In this document: positions 1 through 5,142 of the stretch, one piece after another
Numbering within the stretch: position 1 is the first letter of the stretch
Layout: every line of letters begins with the position of its first letter
NCBI GenBank assembly: GCA_020057445.1
Contig: JAGVFV010000122.1
Coordinates: forward strand, 1 to 12,040
From: an archaeon
Lineage (GTDB): Archaea; Nanobdellota; Nanobdellia; Woesearchaeales; JAHJEM01
Direction: 5' to 3'
Length of the DNA: 12,040 nt
Program-made: the position numbers and the translations under genes
Notes under the pieces: model-generated
Database searches by the model: none
What the model was told of the DNA's origin: nothing
The model's input: only the letters and a program-made list of their open reading frames with translations

Positions 1-1
1 C

Positions 2-355
2 CGCCCGCAGAAGAACCTGTCATTGATGGCCGCGTGCGGCGACCTGTACGTGGAAGTGGATAAGCCCCACGACATGATGGACGCGCTTGACCTCATCATC
101 AGCAAGGATCCAAAAGCATGGGCAGGCTCGCGCATGCTGCTCTCTCTCATGAGAACGCCAGTGCCTGACCTTGCAGACCTCCTGCACCTGTCGTGGCTGT
201 ACGACCATGGATATCGGAAGCTCTTATTGTGCGATGAGATCTGCCTGAAAGAGGACTCGCTTGGAAAAGCGATAAACATCGTCGAGAGCTTCAAGGGGAC
301 GTATGCAGACGATATCGTGGAGAAGAAGCGCTTCAGGATATTCCCTTGGCGCTAA
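2..355 (+). CDS. Pyruvate-kinase-like barrel, C-terminal part (5' cut by window edge)
   Basis: The open frame enters from the left edge and ends at TAA 353-355. Its first residues read RPQKNLSLMAACGDLYVEVD, which lines up with the pyruvate kinase segment MVARGDLGVE near the end of the TIM barrel. The downstream stretches GSRMLLSLM, PVPDLADLLHLSWL and LLLCDEICLKEDSLGKAI correspond in order to the ATQMLDSM, PTRAEVSDVANAV and VMLSGETAKGKYP regions of the family. Pyruvate kinase makes ATP from phosphoenolpyruvate in glycolysis. Two departures are visible: the Arg of ARGD is Cys here (ACGD), and the ATQM segment reads GSRM. The protein stops right after the barrel, without the usual C-terminal regulatory domain. 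It may be a divergent pyruvate kinase or a relative with changed activity; the N-terminal half needed to decide lies outside the window. It converges with the small membrane gene at 391-585, 35 bases away. Confidence 0.75.
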   Translation, partial: RPQKNLSLMAACGDLYVEVDKPHDMMDALDLIISKDPKAWAGSRMLLSLMRTPVPDLADLLHLSWLYDHGYRKLLLCDEICLKEDSLGKAINIVESFKGTYADDIVEKKRFRIFPWR

Positions 356-390
356 GGGAACTTGGGTGAACTCGCCTGGCTGATTTCCAT

Positions 391-585
391 TCAGCTGATC
401 TCCTTGACCTTGATGACTCTCGGCCCTGACTTTTTCTTTTTCCTTCGTATTCCGAGAAGAGAGAGGATGAAGAGCAGGAGGACAATGCCGATGATGACCG
501 GGATCGCTATCGCAAAGATGATGATGATTATGACGAGGGAGATGATCGTGACAAGGATCCAGATGATGATGCGTAGGGGGTTCAT
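391..585 (-). CDS. Small two-helix membrane protein, unknown function
   Basis: This encodes 64 residues. Residues about 5-24 (IIIWILVTIISLVIIIIIFA) and about 28-45 (PVIIGIVLLLFILSLLGI) are almost purely aliphatic and form two probable membrane helices, followed by a basic stretch RRKKKK at about 47-52 and a polar tail. The basic tail would sit inside the cell, with the N terminus inside as well. The start codon overlaps the stop of the preceding gene by four bases (ATGA), so the two are almost certainly translated from one message. The hydrophobic design and the operon overlap argue that it is real, although isoleucine-rich runs of ATC/ATT codons can arise by low complexity. I do not recognise the family. 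Confidence 0.6.
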   Translation of the reverse strand: MNPLRIIIWILVTIISLVIIIIIFAIAIPVIIGIVLLLFILSLLGIRRKKKKSGPRVIKVKEIS

Positions 586-911
586 TTCCTTGCTTTTTTG
601 AATAGATTTTTTCCGATGTTATTTCTTGCGATATCCTGATATTCTTCAGCATCCATCAATCCGTTGTATGAGCTGTTCTGGCCATAGCGCGTGTCTTCGT
701 ATCCTTTTATCGCGAAACGGACTGCCTGTTGCGCCAAGTCAAGAGTTAAGAGATGGAACCTGCCCATGATGCCGTACTTCTCTGCGATCTCTCTGCAGAT
801 CATCCCTTGCCTATACTCATCAGCGATCACAGACCCGATATTCAATTGGATATCCCGTCCTGCCTGTATCGCCCTTTCAAGGCTGTTCTGTCTTCGCATG
901 CTGATGGTCAT
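582..911 (-). CDS. Hypothetical protein with a possible helix-turn-helix segment
   Basis: A 109-residue soluble protein. The stretch YRQGMICREIAEKYGIMG (about residues 33-50) has the pattern of a short helix-turn-helix: a polar-glycine lead, then the REIAEKYGI helix seen in many DNA-binding proteins. The C-terminal third, with GLMDAEEYQDIARNNIGKNLF, resembles basic tails of small regulatory or phage-type archaeal proteins, but I cannot name a family. The first ATG is at 911; a second in-frame ATG at 899 gives MRRQNS and could be the true start, and neither has a clear ribosome-binding site. The gene begins 25 bases past the 3' end of tRNA-Thr on the same strand with no TATA box visible in between, so it may be co-transcribed with that tRNA. 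Its stop overlaps the next gene by ATGA. Confidence 0.6.
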   Translation of the reverse strand: MTISMRRQNSLERAIQAGRDIQLNIGSVIADEYRQGMICREIAEKYGIMGRFHLLTLDLAQQAVRFAIKGYEDTRYGQNSSYNGLMDAEEYQDIARNNIGKNLFKKARK

Positions 912-936
912 TATTTGAAAACCGTTGATTTCGTAA

Positions 937-1007
937 GCCTCTGGGGAGATTTGAACTCCCGACCTTCGCTTTACGAGAGCGACGCTCTACCACTGAGCTA
1001 CAGAGGC
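937..1007 (-). tRNA. tRNA-Thr, anticodon CGU
   Basis: The minus strand folds into a complete 71-base cloverleaf: acceptor stem GCCTCTG/CAGAGGC, D stem GCTC/GAGC around AGTGGTA, anticodon stem TCGCT/AGCGA with loop CTCGTAA, variable AGGTC, and T arm GGGAG-TTCAAAT-CTCCC. All stems pair perfectly. U33 is followed by CGT (plus-strand 973-975), reading ACG threonine codons. The base after the acceptor stem is U, the usual archaeal discriminator for tRNA-Thr, and CCA is not encoded. There is no intron. An AT-rich stretch at 1034-1042 (cattaaaac on the minus strand) is a candidate TATA box placed about 30 bases upstream; read-through from the stronger box at 1250-1258 is also possible. Confidence 0.96.
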
Positions 1008-1092
1008 ATGATATTGAACTTTTATTTGTTTGTTTTAATGTCTTTTGCTGCGGCATCGCAAATTGCGAGTTGATGTGTCTTTGCGTTGTGCA

Positions 1093-1118
1093 GAGGATTG
1101 AGCGGATGCGAAATCCTC
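1093..1118 (-). other. Hairpin downstream of the tRNA-like element
   Basis: Perfect 7-base inverted repeat GAGGATT/AATCCTC around a 12-base loop. It lies between the tRNA-like element and tRNA-Thr and would be in the spacer of a joint transcript, where it could be a processing signal. No T-run follows, so it is not called a terminator. Confidence 0.35.
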
Positions 1119-1126
1119 TTCGCTTT

Positions 1127-1224
1127 GCCCTGGGAGAGCGTAACTCCCCGCTTAACGAGAGCGACGCTCTTTTTCGCTTCGCGAAAACCAATGCTCTCGC
1201 AAAGTACCGCTGAGCTACAGAGGC
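1127..1224 (-). pseudogene. Rearranged tRNA-Thr-like element (pseudo-tRNA or tRNA-derived ncRNA)
   Basis: Read on the minus strand, the first 20 bases GCCTCTGTAGCTCAGCGGTA match the tRNA-Thr gene at 937-1007 with one change. The match then breaks for about 35 bases and resumes as GAGCGTCGCTCTCGTTAAGCG, again the D-stem end and anticodon arm with the CGT anticodon. A T-arm-like hairpin GGGAG-TTACGCT-CTCCC follows, then only AGGGC in place of CAGAGGC. The variable loop is missing, the acceptor stem no longer pairs properly and the TTCAAAT loop is lost, so it should not make a charged tRNA. The 35-base insert holds GCGAGAGC, which can pair with the downstream GCTCTCGT, and a TTTTCGC-GAA-GCGAAAA hairpin. 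A clear TATA box sits upstream, so it may still be transcribed. Either a decaying duplicate or a tRNA-derived RNA. Confidence 0.7.
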
Positions 1225-1249
1225 GTTAGATGCACGAATCAGAAAATGG

Positions 1250-1258
1250 TTTATAAAG
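1250..1258 (-). promoter_or_regulatory. TATA box for the tRNA-like element
   Basis: CTTTATAAA on the minus strand, about 26-30 bases before the first base of the tRNA-like element at 1224, the distance expected for archaeal transcription start. It is better than the candidate box just before the intact tRNA-Thr, so it could drive both. The span 1225-1337 holds nothing else that I can support beyond weak hairpins. Confidence 0.6.
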
Positions 1259-1337
1259 CTTGTCTTAGAATCACGATCTGGAATTGAATTACTGACCGCA
1301 GTTGGCTGTCAGCCGAGGCGAAGGATCTGTTCAATCA

Positions 1338-1637
1338 TTATCCTTCCACCGACAAACAGGTCTGATTGTGGCATACGCAGTCGATGCTCTTGTACCTGTT
1401 TGTGCAGTCGCAGTCTGTGTCTCTTGTGCAGGAGACCTGGTATCTCTCATCCATCTTTCCTGAAGTGAACGGGCAGACGACAGCGCAATCTGAATCGATG
1501 CATGCTGAGCTGAACGGGCAGTTTGACTGGATGAGGAATTCGCCCGGTGTTTCGCAGTCTGCGTCTGTATTGCATTCTGGCTGCCTGCATGCTGTCAGGA
1601 AAAGCATGAGGAACAGTGCAAAGATATATGCTTTCAT
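1338..1637 (-). CDS. Cysteine-rich secreted lipoprotein
   Basis: This encodes 99 residues. It starts with a short signal peptide MKAYIFALFLMLFLTAC whose LTAC (residues 14-17) is a lipobox, so Cys17 should be lipidated and the protein held on the outer face of the membrane. The mature part has twelve further cysteines, at 22, 28, 40, 46, 51, 55, 70, 76, 78, 87, 89 and 94, enough for six disulfides. Several are spaced by acidic residues (CNTDADC, CIDSDC, CTRDTDC), a repeated pattern that could also bind a divalent metal. No enzyme motif is visible. The ATG at 1637 was chosen because it starts the signal peptide and overlaps the stop of the zinc-ribbon gene as ATGA; the frame stays open to 1781, but that part is the other gene read in the wrong frame. 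Confidence 0.8.
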   Translation of the reverse strand: MKAYIFALFLMLFLTACRQPECNTDADCETPGEFLIQSNCPFSSACIDSDCAVVCPFTSGKMDERYQVSCTRDTDCDCTNRYKSIDCVCHNQTCLSVEG

Positions 1638-1786
1638 GTGAGTTTTTCCTTTATCTCGTCCATGGAAAGCGCCTTCTGGCAGTTCATGCAGATGCCTTTC
1701 TTCTTTCCCTTGACCTTGAGGATGGTGCCTAGCGGTTTCTTGAGGAATGTCTCCTGTATGCCTTTTCCGCAGATTTCGCACTTCAT
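1634..1786 (-). CDS. 50-residue zinc-ribbon protein
   Basis: A short gene starting MKCEICGKGIQETFLKKP and ending MDEIKEKLT. The pairs CEIC (residues 3-6) and CMNC (33-36), separated by a basic KVKGKKKG loop, form a two-knuckle zinc site. The length and the ETFLKKPLGT core resemble a small zinc-ribbon family that I believe is common in archaea; its function is not known to me, though the basic loop suggests contact with nucleic acid or the ribosome. The ATG at 1786 is about 25 bases after a TATA box, so the message is probably leaderless. The stop overlaps the lipoprotein start by ATGA, making a two-gene operon. A decayed duplicate lies at 2141-2284, and the conservation between the two supports the reading frame. 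Confidence 0.85.
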   Translation of the reverse strand: MKCEICGKGIQETFLKKPLGTILKVKGKKKGICMNCQKALSMDEIKEKLT

Positions 1787-1806
1787 ACGGATCTATAACA
1801 GAGATG

Positions 1807-1816
1807 TATTTTTAAA
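1807..1816 (-). promoter_or_regulatory. TATA box of the zinc-ribbon/lipoprotein operon
   Basis: TTTAAAAATA on the minus strand, centred about 25 bases before the ATG at 1786, which implies a leaderless or nearly leaderless message. It is back to back with the plus-strand promoter of the gene at 1864. Confidence 0.65.
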
Positions 1817-1834
1817 GTTGCTTGAACATAATGT

Positions 1835-1842
1835 TCATATAT
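1835..1842 (+). promoter_or_regulatory. TATA box of the small membrane protein gene
   Basis: CATATATC, centred about 26 bases before the ATG at 1864. This spacing is the main reason for choosing that start over the in-frame TTG at 1822 or ATG at 1831, which would lie upstream of or inside the promoter. Confidence 0.5.
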
Positions 1843-1863
1843 CACCTTTGTGCGGTTGACTGG

Positions 1864-2148
1864 ATGCACCTATACGTCCTCGCGGGGTTGTCAATATTCT
1901 CCCTCTTCGCAGGCTTTGCAATCGGGAGATTCTCTGATAAGTGGGGAGGTCATCTGCCGACGCCGCATCATTGGATCTATGGGCTCATCCTCGTGGTGTT
2001 CGGGATTTATTATATCAGATCAGCCTTAGGAGTTTTTGGGCTTTCTTTCAGGATCGGTCACTTTGTCAGCGATCTAGACGACTTTCTTCATATGCGCGTG
2101 TTTGGCAGGGATGTCCCTCATAGGTGGAAGTTCTGGAGCATCAAGTGA
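1864..2148 (+). CDS. Small membrane protein with conserved-looking C-terminal motif
   Basis: From the ATG at 1864 it encodes 94 residues. Residues about 2-20 (HLYVLAGLSIFSLFAGFAI) and about 40-60 (HWIYGLILVVFGIYYI and following) are hydrophobic helices. Between and after them come charged, histidine-rich stretches: HLPTPHHW before helix 2, and HFVSDLDDFLHMRVFGRD near the end. The clustered His and Asp residues next to the membrane could bind metal, but there is no pattern I can assign to an enzyme. It has its own TATA box and is divergent from the zinc-ribbon operon. Its 3' end overlaps the 3' end of the zinc-ribbon pseudogene by 8 bases in convergent orientation. An upstream ATG at 1831 would add eleven residues. 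Family not recognised. Confidence 0.7.
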   Translation: MHLYVLAGLSIFSLFAGFAIGRFSDKWGGHLPTPHHWIYGLILVVFGIYYIRSALGVFGLSFRIGHFVSDLDDFLHMRVFGRDVPHRWKFWSIK

Positions 2149-2284
2149 TCCGTTCCTCGTTGGAAAACTCCTTCTGGTAATGCATGCAGACTGCTTTCTT
2201 CTTTCCCTTGACTTATATGATGGTGCCTGGCGGTTTCTTGAGAAATGTCTCTTGGATGCCTTTTTTGCAGATCCCGCACTTCAT
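2141..2284 (-). pseudogene. Decayed duplicate of the zinc-ribbon gene
   Basis: Translating the minus strand from the ATG at 2284 gives MKCGICKKGIQETFLKKPPG, then TII, a TAA stop, VKGKKKAVCMHYQKEFSNEERIT and TGA. It aligns without gaps for about 42 positions with the intact 50-residue zinc-ribbon protein at 1634-1786. The stop falls where the intact gene has Lys24 (ILKV becomes II-stop-V). The second CxxC is broken as well (CMNC becomes CMHY), so the zinc site would fail even with read-through. It keeps a TATA box about 28 bases upstream. It is therefore a paralogous copy that has lost function; the lipoprotein partner was either not duplicated or has been lost. Confidence 0.88.
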
Positions 2285-2306
2285 GGCAGTGTTAGTGGTC
2301 GTCCTG

Positions 2307-2316
2307 CATTTTTATG
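2307..2316 (-). promoter_or_regulatory. Retained TATA-like box of the zinc-ribbon pseudogene
   Basis: CATAAAAATG on the minus strand, about 28 bases before the pseudogene ATG, matching the promoter spacing of the intact copy. The rest of 2317-2492 is a non-coding T-rich stretch on the plus strand, with a run of eight T at about 2438-2445 and imperfect TCTGTTGT repeats at 2450-2490. I see no gene in it. Confidence 0.45.
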
Positions 2317-2492
2317 ACTTACACTAGGTCTATTGTCTGCGGGTGCTCTGATTATCTATATGTGCTGTTCATCTGTGCCTGTATTTGATCTTCCACCGTA
2401 TTAACCTGTGTCCTGGTTTCATGGTTCTCAGCTCCTGTTTTTTTTGTGTTTCTGTTGTCTTGTCTGTTGTTGTATCTGTTGTTATATCTGTC

Positions 2493-4265
2493 TTATTTCT
2501 TGATGTCGACACGCATCGCTGCCTGCGGCATGCTGTATTTCTTGAGGTGGATGTGGCTGAATTTCTCGTACTTCGGATAGGAATTGTCCCTGAGGGAGGA
2601 GTCGATATGGGTGACTGAGTCGCGTAGGATGTAGAGGCCGATGCCGACGATGAGGAGGGAGATGAGGCCCCAAGCTTTCGGAATTCCGGTGAGGAAGATG
2701 AGGAGGGGGAAGAAGAGTCCGATGACGATGAGGAGGAAGGAGATAGAAAACGCCTTGATGATCTTTTTTGCCCGCGCTATGTTCCTCGTGAAGCTCTGGT
2801 TGGCGAGGATGACGGCAAGGCTTGCGTGCGCTTTCCTGAGCTCTTTTACGATATAGTGGCCGATGAAGGCGAGGATTCCTGCGCCGACTGCATAATAGAT
2901 GATGCTCCCGATGAGCCTGTCCGGGAAGAGGGTGACGATGTCCGTGAATCCGACGATGAGGTTCAGGAAGACGAGGAATGCGATGATGAAGCCGCTCACG
3001 ATGTTGACATGCTTTCGGAAGTTGTCTGTGTACATGTTCTCGATGTCGAGGCTGTCGAACACTTTCTTGATGTAGGACGCCATGATCTTTATCTTCGTGG
3101 AGATGAGGAAGGATTGTTCCTGCTTGATCGATGAGGAGTAGTTCAGGGTGAAGGACATGATGATCGCCGAGAAGAAGATGATCACGCTTGTTATCGTGAC
3201 AAGGTCAAGCGACCCTCCAAAGAGCATGCCCTCTTTTGCGATGAGGAGAGAGAATTCTCCTACAGAGAGCATGGTGATGGAGGAGAAGAGCGTCTGCTCT
3301 CCGCGGAATGACGAGAAGAGGTAGGTGAGGAGGCCGACAGCGATGAGCCTCGTGACGATGACGACTGCGATGATGGCAAGGAGTATCCATTTGTAGTCCC
3401 AGATCCTGGAGAGGTCCACGAGCGTCCCTATGGCGATGAAGAAGAGGCTGGAGAAGAGGAATGAGAATGGGTTTATGGCGTGGTGGAATCCTTTCATCTC
3501 TGTCTTGGATAGGGATGAGATGAGGCTTCCTGCGAGGAATGCTCCGAGGGCAAAGGAGAATCCGAGGACATGTGCCAGGTAGGAGAATACGAGGATCATG
3601 GAAAGCGAGGTGAACATGATGATGGATTCGTTCGACTGTTTCATGATGATGTTCTTGAAGATGGGCCGAAGGATTGCGAGTGTCACGATGTAGACGAGGA
3701 CGAGGACGAAGAGGCTGTTGAAGAGGTGTTCGAGGACCGGGATGAGGTTGCCGTTGCCCTTTGCGATTCCTGAGAGCAGGGTGAGGAGGGATACTGCGAT
3801 GAGGTCTTCTATGATGAGGATGGCGATGAGTGTGGGGATCTCCTGGCGTACGAGCATGTTTCGTGATTCGAGGATCTTGATGATGATGATTGTCGAGGAG
3901 AAGCTGATGATGATTCCGAGGAGTACTGCTTCCTTCATGGGAAGGAAGAGGGTGAAGACGTGGTATCCAATGAAGAAGATGATCCCTATCTTGAGGACGC
4001 CAATGAAGATGCTTTTCGTGCCGACTCCCTTGAGCTTTTCAAGGTTGAATTCCAGGCCGATCATGAAGAGGAGGAGCGCTGCGCCGATCTCGATGATGGT
4101 GTTGATCATGCCTCCATCACGCACAAAGTTGAAGGTGTGCGGGCCGATGATGGCGCCTACGAGGAGGAAGCCGAGAAGCACTGGCTGCTTGAAGCGCGAG
4201 GCGATGATTGCAGCTATGAGTGCAAAGAAGGTTATTGCGAGTATGGTGATCAACTGGTCTTGCAT
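2493..4265 (-). CDS. CPA2-family cation/proton antiporter with extra membrane C-terminal domain
   Basis: A 590-residue membrane protein. Residues about 5-375 are the twelve-helix Na+/H+-exchanger fold of the CPA2 (KefB/NapA) family, which swaps H+ for Na+ or K+ across the membrane. Landmarks include GFLLVGAIIGP (32-42), LLFMIGLEF (65-73), FSST (122-125), the ion-binding pair E153-D154 in IIEDLIAV, GFSFALGAFLAG (235-246), LFFIAIGTLVD (274-284) and SVGEFSLL (334-341). The acidic ED pair, where NapA-type exchangers have DD and KefC has QD, does not settle Na+ versus K+. Instead of the usual cytosolic RCK/TrkA-N domain, residues about 418-548 add about four more hydrophobic helices, then a short basic tail. 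The gene has its own promoter and a leader of about 97 bases with repeated hairpins. It sits beside a K+ channel. Confidence 0.92.
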   Translation of the reverse strand: MQDQLITILAITFFALIAAIIASRFKQPVLLGFLLVGAIIGPHTFNFVRDGGMINTIIEIGAALLLFMIGLEFNLEKLKGVGTKSIFIGVLKIGIIFFIGYHVFTLFLPMKEAVLLGIIISFSSTIIIIKILESRNMLVRQEIPTLIAILIIEDLIAVSLLTLLSGIAKGNGNLIPVLEHLFNSLFVLVLVYIVTLAILRPIFKNIIMKQSNESIIMFTSLSMILVFSYLAHVLGFSFALGAFLAGSLISSLSKTEMKGFHHAINPFSFLFSSLFFIAIGTLVDLSRIWDYKWILLAIIAVVIVTRLIAVGLLTYLFSSFRGEQTLFSSITMLSVGEFSLLIAKEGMLFGGSLDLVTITSVIIFFSAIIMSFTLNYSSSIKQEQSFLISTKIKIMASYIKKVFDSLDIENMYTDNFRKHVNIVSGFIIAFLVFLNLIVGFTDIVTLFPDRLIGSIIYYAVGAGILAFIGHYIVKELRKAHASLAVILANQSFTRNIARAKKIIKAFSISFLLIVIGLFFPLLIFLTGIPKAWGLISLLIVGIGLYILRDSVTHIDSSLRDNSYPKYEKFSHIHLKKYSMPQAAMRVDIKK

Positions 4266-4269
4266 ATCT

Positions 4270-4283
4270 GTACGCCCCCGTAC
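4270..4283 (-). promoter_or_regulatory. Hairpin holding a G-rich possible ribosome-binding site before the antiporter
   Basis: On the minus strand GTAC-GGGGGC-GTAC ends five bases before the antiporter ATG. The run of G in the loop is the only Shine-Dalgarno-like sequence there, roughly ten bases from the start, so folding of this stem could affect translation. Weak evidence, based on pairing alone. Confidence 0.35.
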
Positions 4284-4296
4284 TACTGCTTTGCGG

Positions 4297-4356
4297 CATC
4301 AGACTTCGTGGGATCTTGGTGCGCATTCTGCGACGTCAAACTTCGTGGGATTTGAC
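4297..4356 (-). repeat. Two copies of a hairpin-like element with the same loop in the antiporter leader
   Basis: The 12-base sequence ACTTCGTGGGAT (plus strand) occurs at 4303-4314 and 4340-4351, 37 bases apart. Each copy sits in an inverted repeat: 4335-4340 GTCAAA pairs with 4351-4356 TTTGAC perfectly, and 4297-4303 CATCAGA faces 4314-4321 TCTTGGTG with partial pairing. The 10-base centre, TCCCACGAAG on the message strand, is identical in both while the flanks differ, as expected for two RNA stem-loops or two protein-binding sites. They lie between the TATA box and the start codon of the antiporter. Confidence 0.55.
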
Positions 4357-4384
4357 TCCGCAGGATATGAATAAAGTGTATCTC

Positions 4385-4394
4385 TATATATAAA
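4385..4394 (-). promoter_or_regulatory. TATA box of the antiporter gene
   Basis: TTTATATATA on the minus strand. Start of transcription would be near 4360-4365, giving an untranslated leader of nearly 100 bases, long for this window. A perfect palindrome TTAGTATACTAA lies just upstream of it at 4403-4414. Confidence 0.6.
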
Positions 4395-4402
4395 TGTTTC
4401 TA

Positions 4403-4414
4403 TTAGTATACTAA
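4403..4414. promoter_or_regulatory. Palindrome next to the antiporter TATA box, possible operator
   Basis: TTAGTATACTAA is a perfect 12-base palindrome about nine bases upstream of the TATA box, overlapping where an archaeal regulator or TFB would bind. The rest of 4415-4563 is AT-rich and non-coding. It contains the perfect inverted repeat ACTATTC/GAATAGT (4444-4450 and 4470-4476) and two copies of ATCATATTTGAT (4535-4546, 4563-4574). Confidence 0.35.
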
Positions 4415-4534
4415 ATCATACCCTGAACTAGATGTTATAAACTACTATTCAAAAATAATACATTACAATGAATAGTTTATGATGTGATGTTTAGAATATA
4501 TTTGTTAGAGTATTGTGTTGAGAATGTCAGGAGA

Positions 4535-4574
4535 ATCATATTTGATATATTTGATGGCCTGCATCATATTTGAT
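4535..4574. repeat. Two copies of ATCATATTTGAT
   Basis: The 12-base sequence occurs at 4535-4546 and 4563-4574, 28 bases apart, with a half copy between (ATATTTGAT at 4547-4555). Each copy is a partial palindrome, ATCA-N4-TGAT. The second spans the stop codon of the site-2 protease gene. It could be an operator or merely AT-rich repetition. Confidence 0.35.
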
Positions 4575-5142
4575 AACTGATGAATGTGACTATTCCTGCG
4601 CAAAGGATCGCACTTACAAATGCCACCTTGCTCCATTTGTAGATCGTATGGCCGTCAAACATCCATAAGGGGATCATGTTGAAGAGGGCGAGGAACGCGT
4701 TGATGCGAAGGCCATAGAGGCCTGCAGTATGAAATATCCCGGAAGGGACTAGGATATAGAGCGGGATGAATGCCAGGGCAAGAAGGACATTCATGAGCGG
4801 GCCAGAGAGCGCGACAATACCGTGCTGCCTCTTTGTTATCCTGCCAAAGATCATGACTGCACCTGGCGCTGCAAAGACCACTCCGAGGAAACTCATGCCG
4901 ATCGCAAGGAGAATCATGGGAAAGTTTGCACGGAATTCCGCCAAGCAGTTATACCTTTGGGCAACGTACTTATGGGAGAGCTCGTGGAGCAGGAAGCCGA
5001 TGCCGACAGTGACTGCGGCAAGGACTATGCTGATGAGGAGGCCTCGAAAGGTGGTGCTTTCTGCAATCACGATGCCAAATGCTATGGAGATGCCGATCCA
5101 GGCGAGGGCAAGGTGTTTCAGTTCGATGATGGAGAATCTCAT
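4564..5142 (-). CDS. Site-2 protease (M50 family) intramembrane metalloprotease
   Basis: A 192-residue protein with about six hydrophobic segments. The zinc-binding catalytic motif HELSH is at residues 53-57 in a membrane helix (His53, Glu54, His57), and the third zinc ligand motif is NMIPLWMFDGH at 155-165 (Asn155, Pro158, Asp163), both characteristic of the M50 family. These enzymes cut substrates inside the membrane, often to release a regulator or clear a signal-peptide remnant. The size is that of minimal archaeal forms without PDZ or CBS domains; a short connector SGPLMNVLLALAF (113-125) is also typical of the family. It overlaps the K+ channel gene by ATGA, so the two share a message. 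The substrate is unknown; its operon partner suggests a link to ion or membrane stress, which is inference. Confidence 0.93.
   Translation of the reverse strand: MRFSIIELKHLALAWIGISIAFGIVIAESTTFRGLLISIVLAAVTVGIGFLLHELSHKYVAQRYNCLAEFRANFPMILLAIGMSFLGVVFAAPGAVMIFGRITKRQHGIVALSGPLMNVLLALAFIPLYILVPSGIFHTAGLYGLRINAFLALFNMIPLWMFDGHTIYKWSKVAFVSAILCAGIVTFISYQI

Noticed and set aside
1638..1781. N-terminal extension of the lipoprotein up to 1781
   Set aside because: This stretch is the zinc-ribbon gene in another frame, and the signal peptide needs the ATG at 1637.
2438..2492. T-rich run and TCTGTTGT repeats as a terminator or repeat array
   Set aside because: The T-run lies almost 300 bases after the end of the plus-strand gene, and the repeats are imperfect and short; too weak to call.
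3960..4374. Plus-strand open frames over the antiporter start and leader
   Set aside because: They are mirror translations of the antiporter's helices, giving Asp/Glu-rich text from antisense of Ile/Val/Phe codons.
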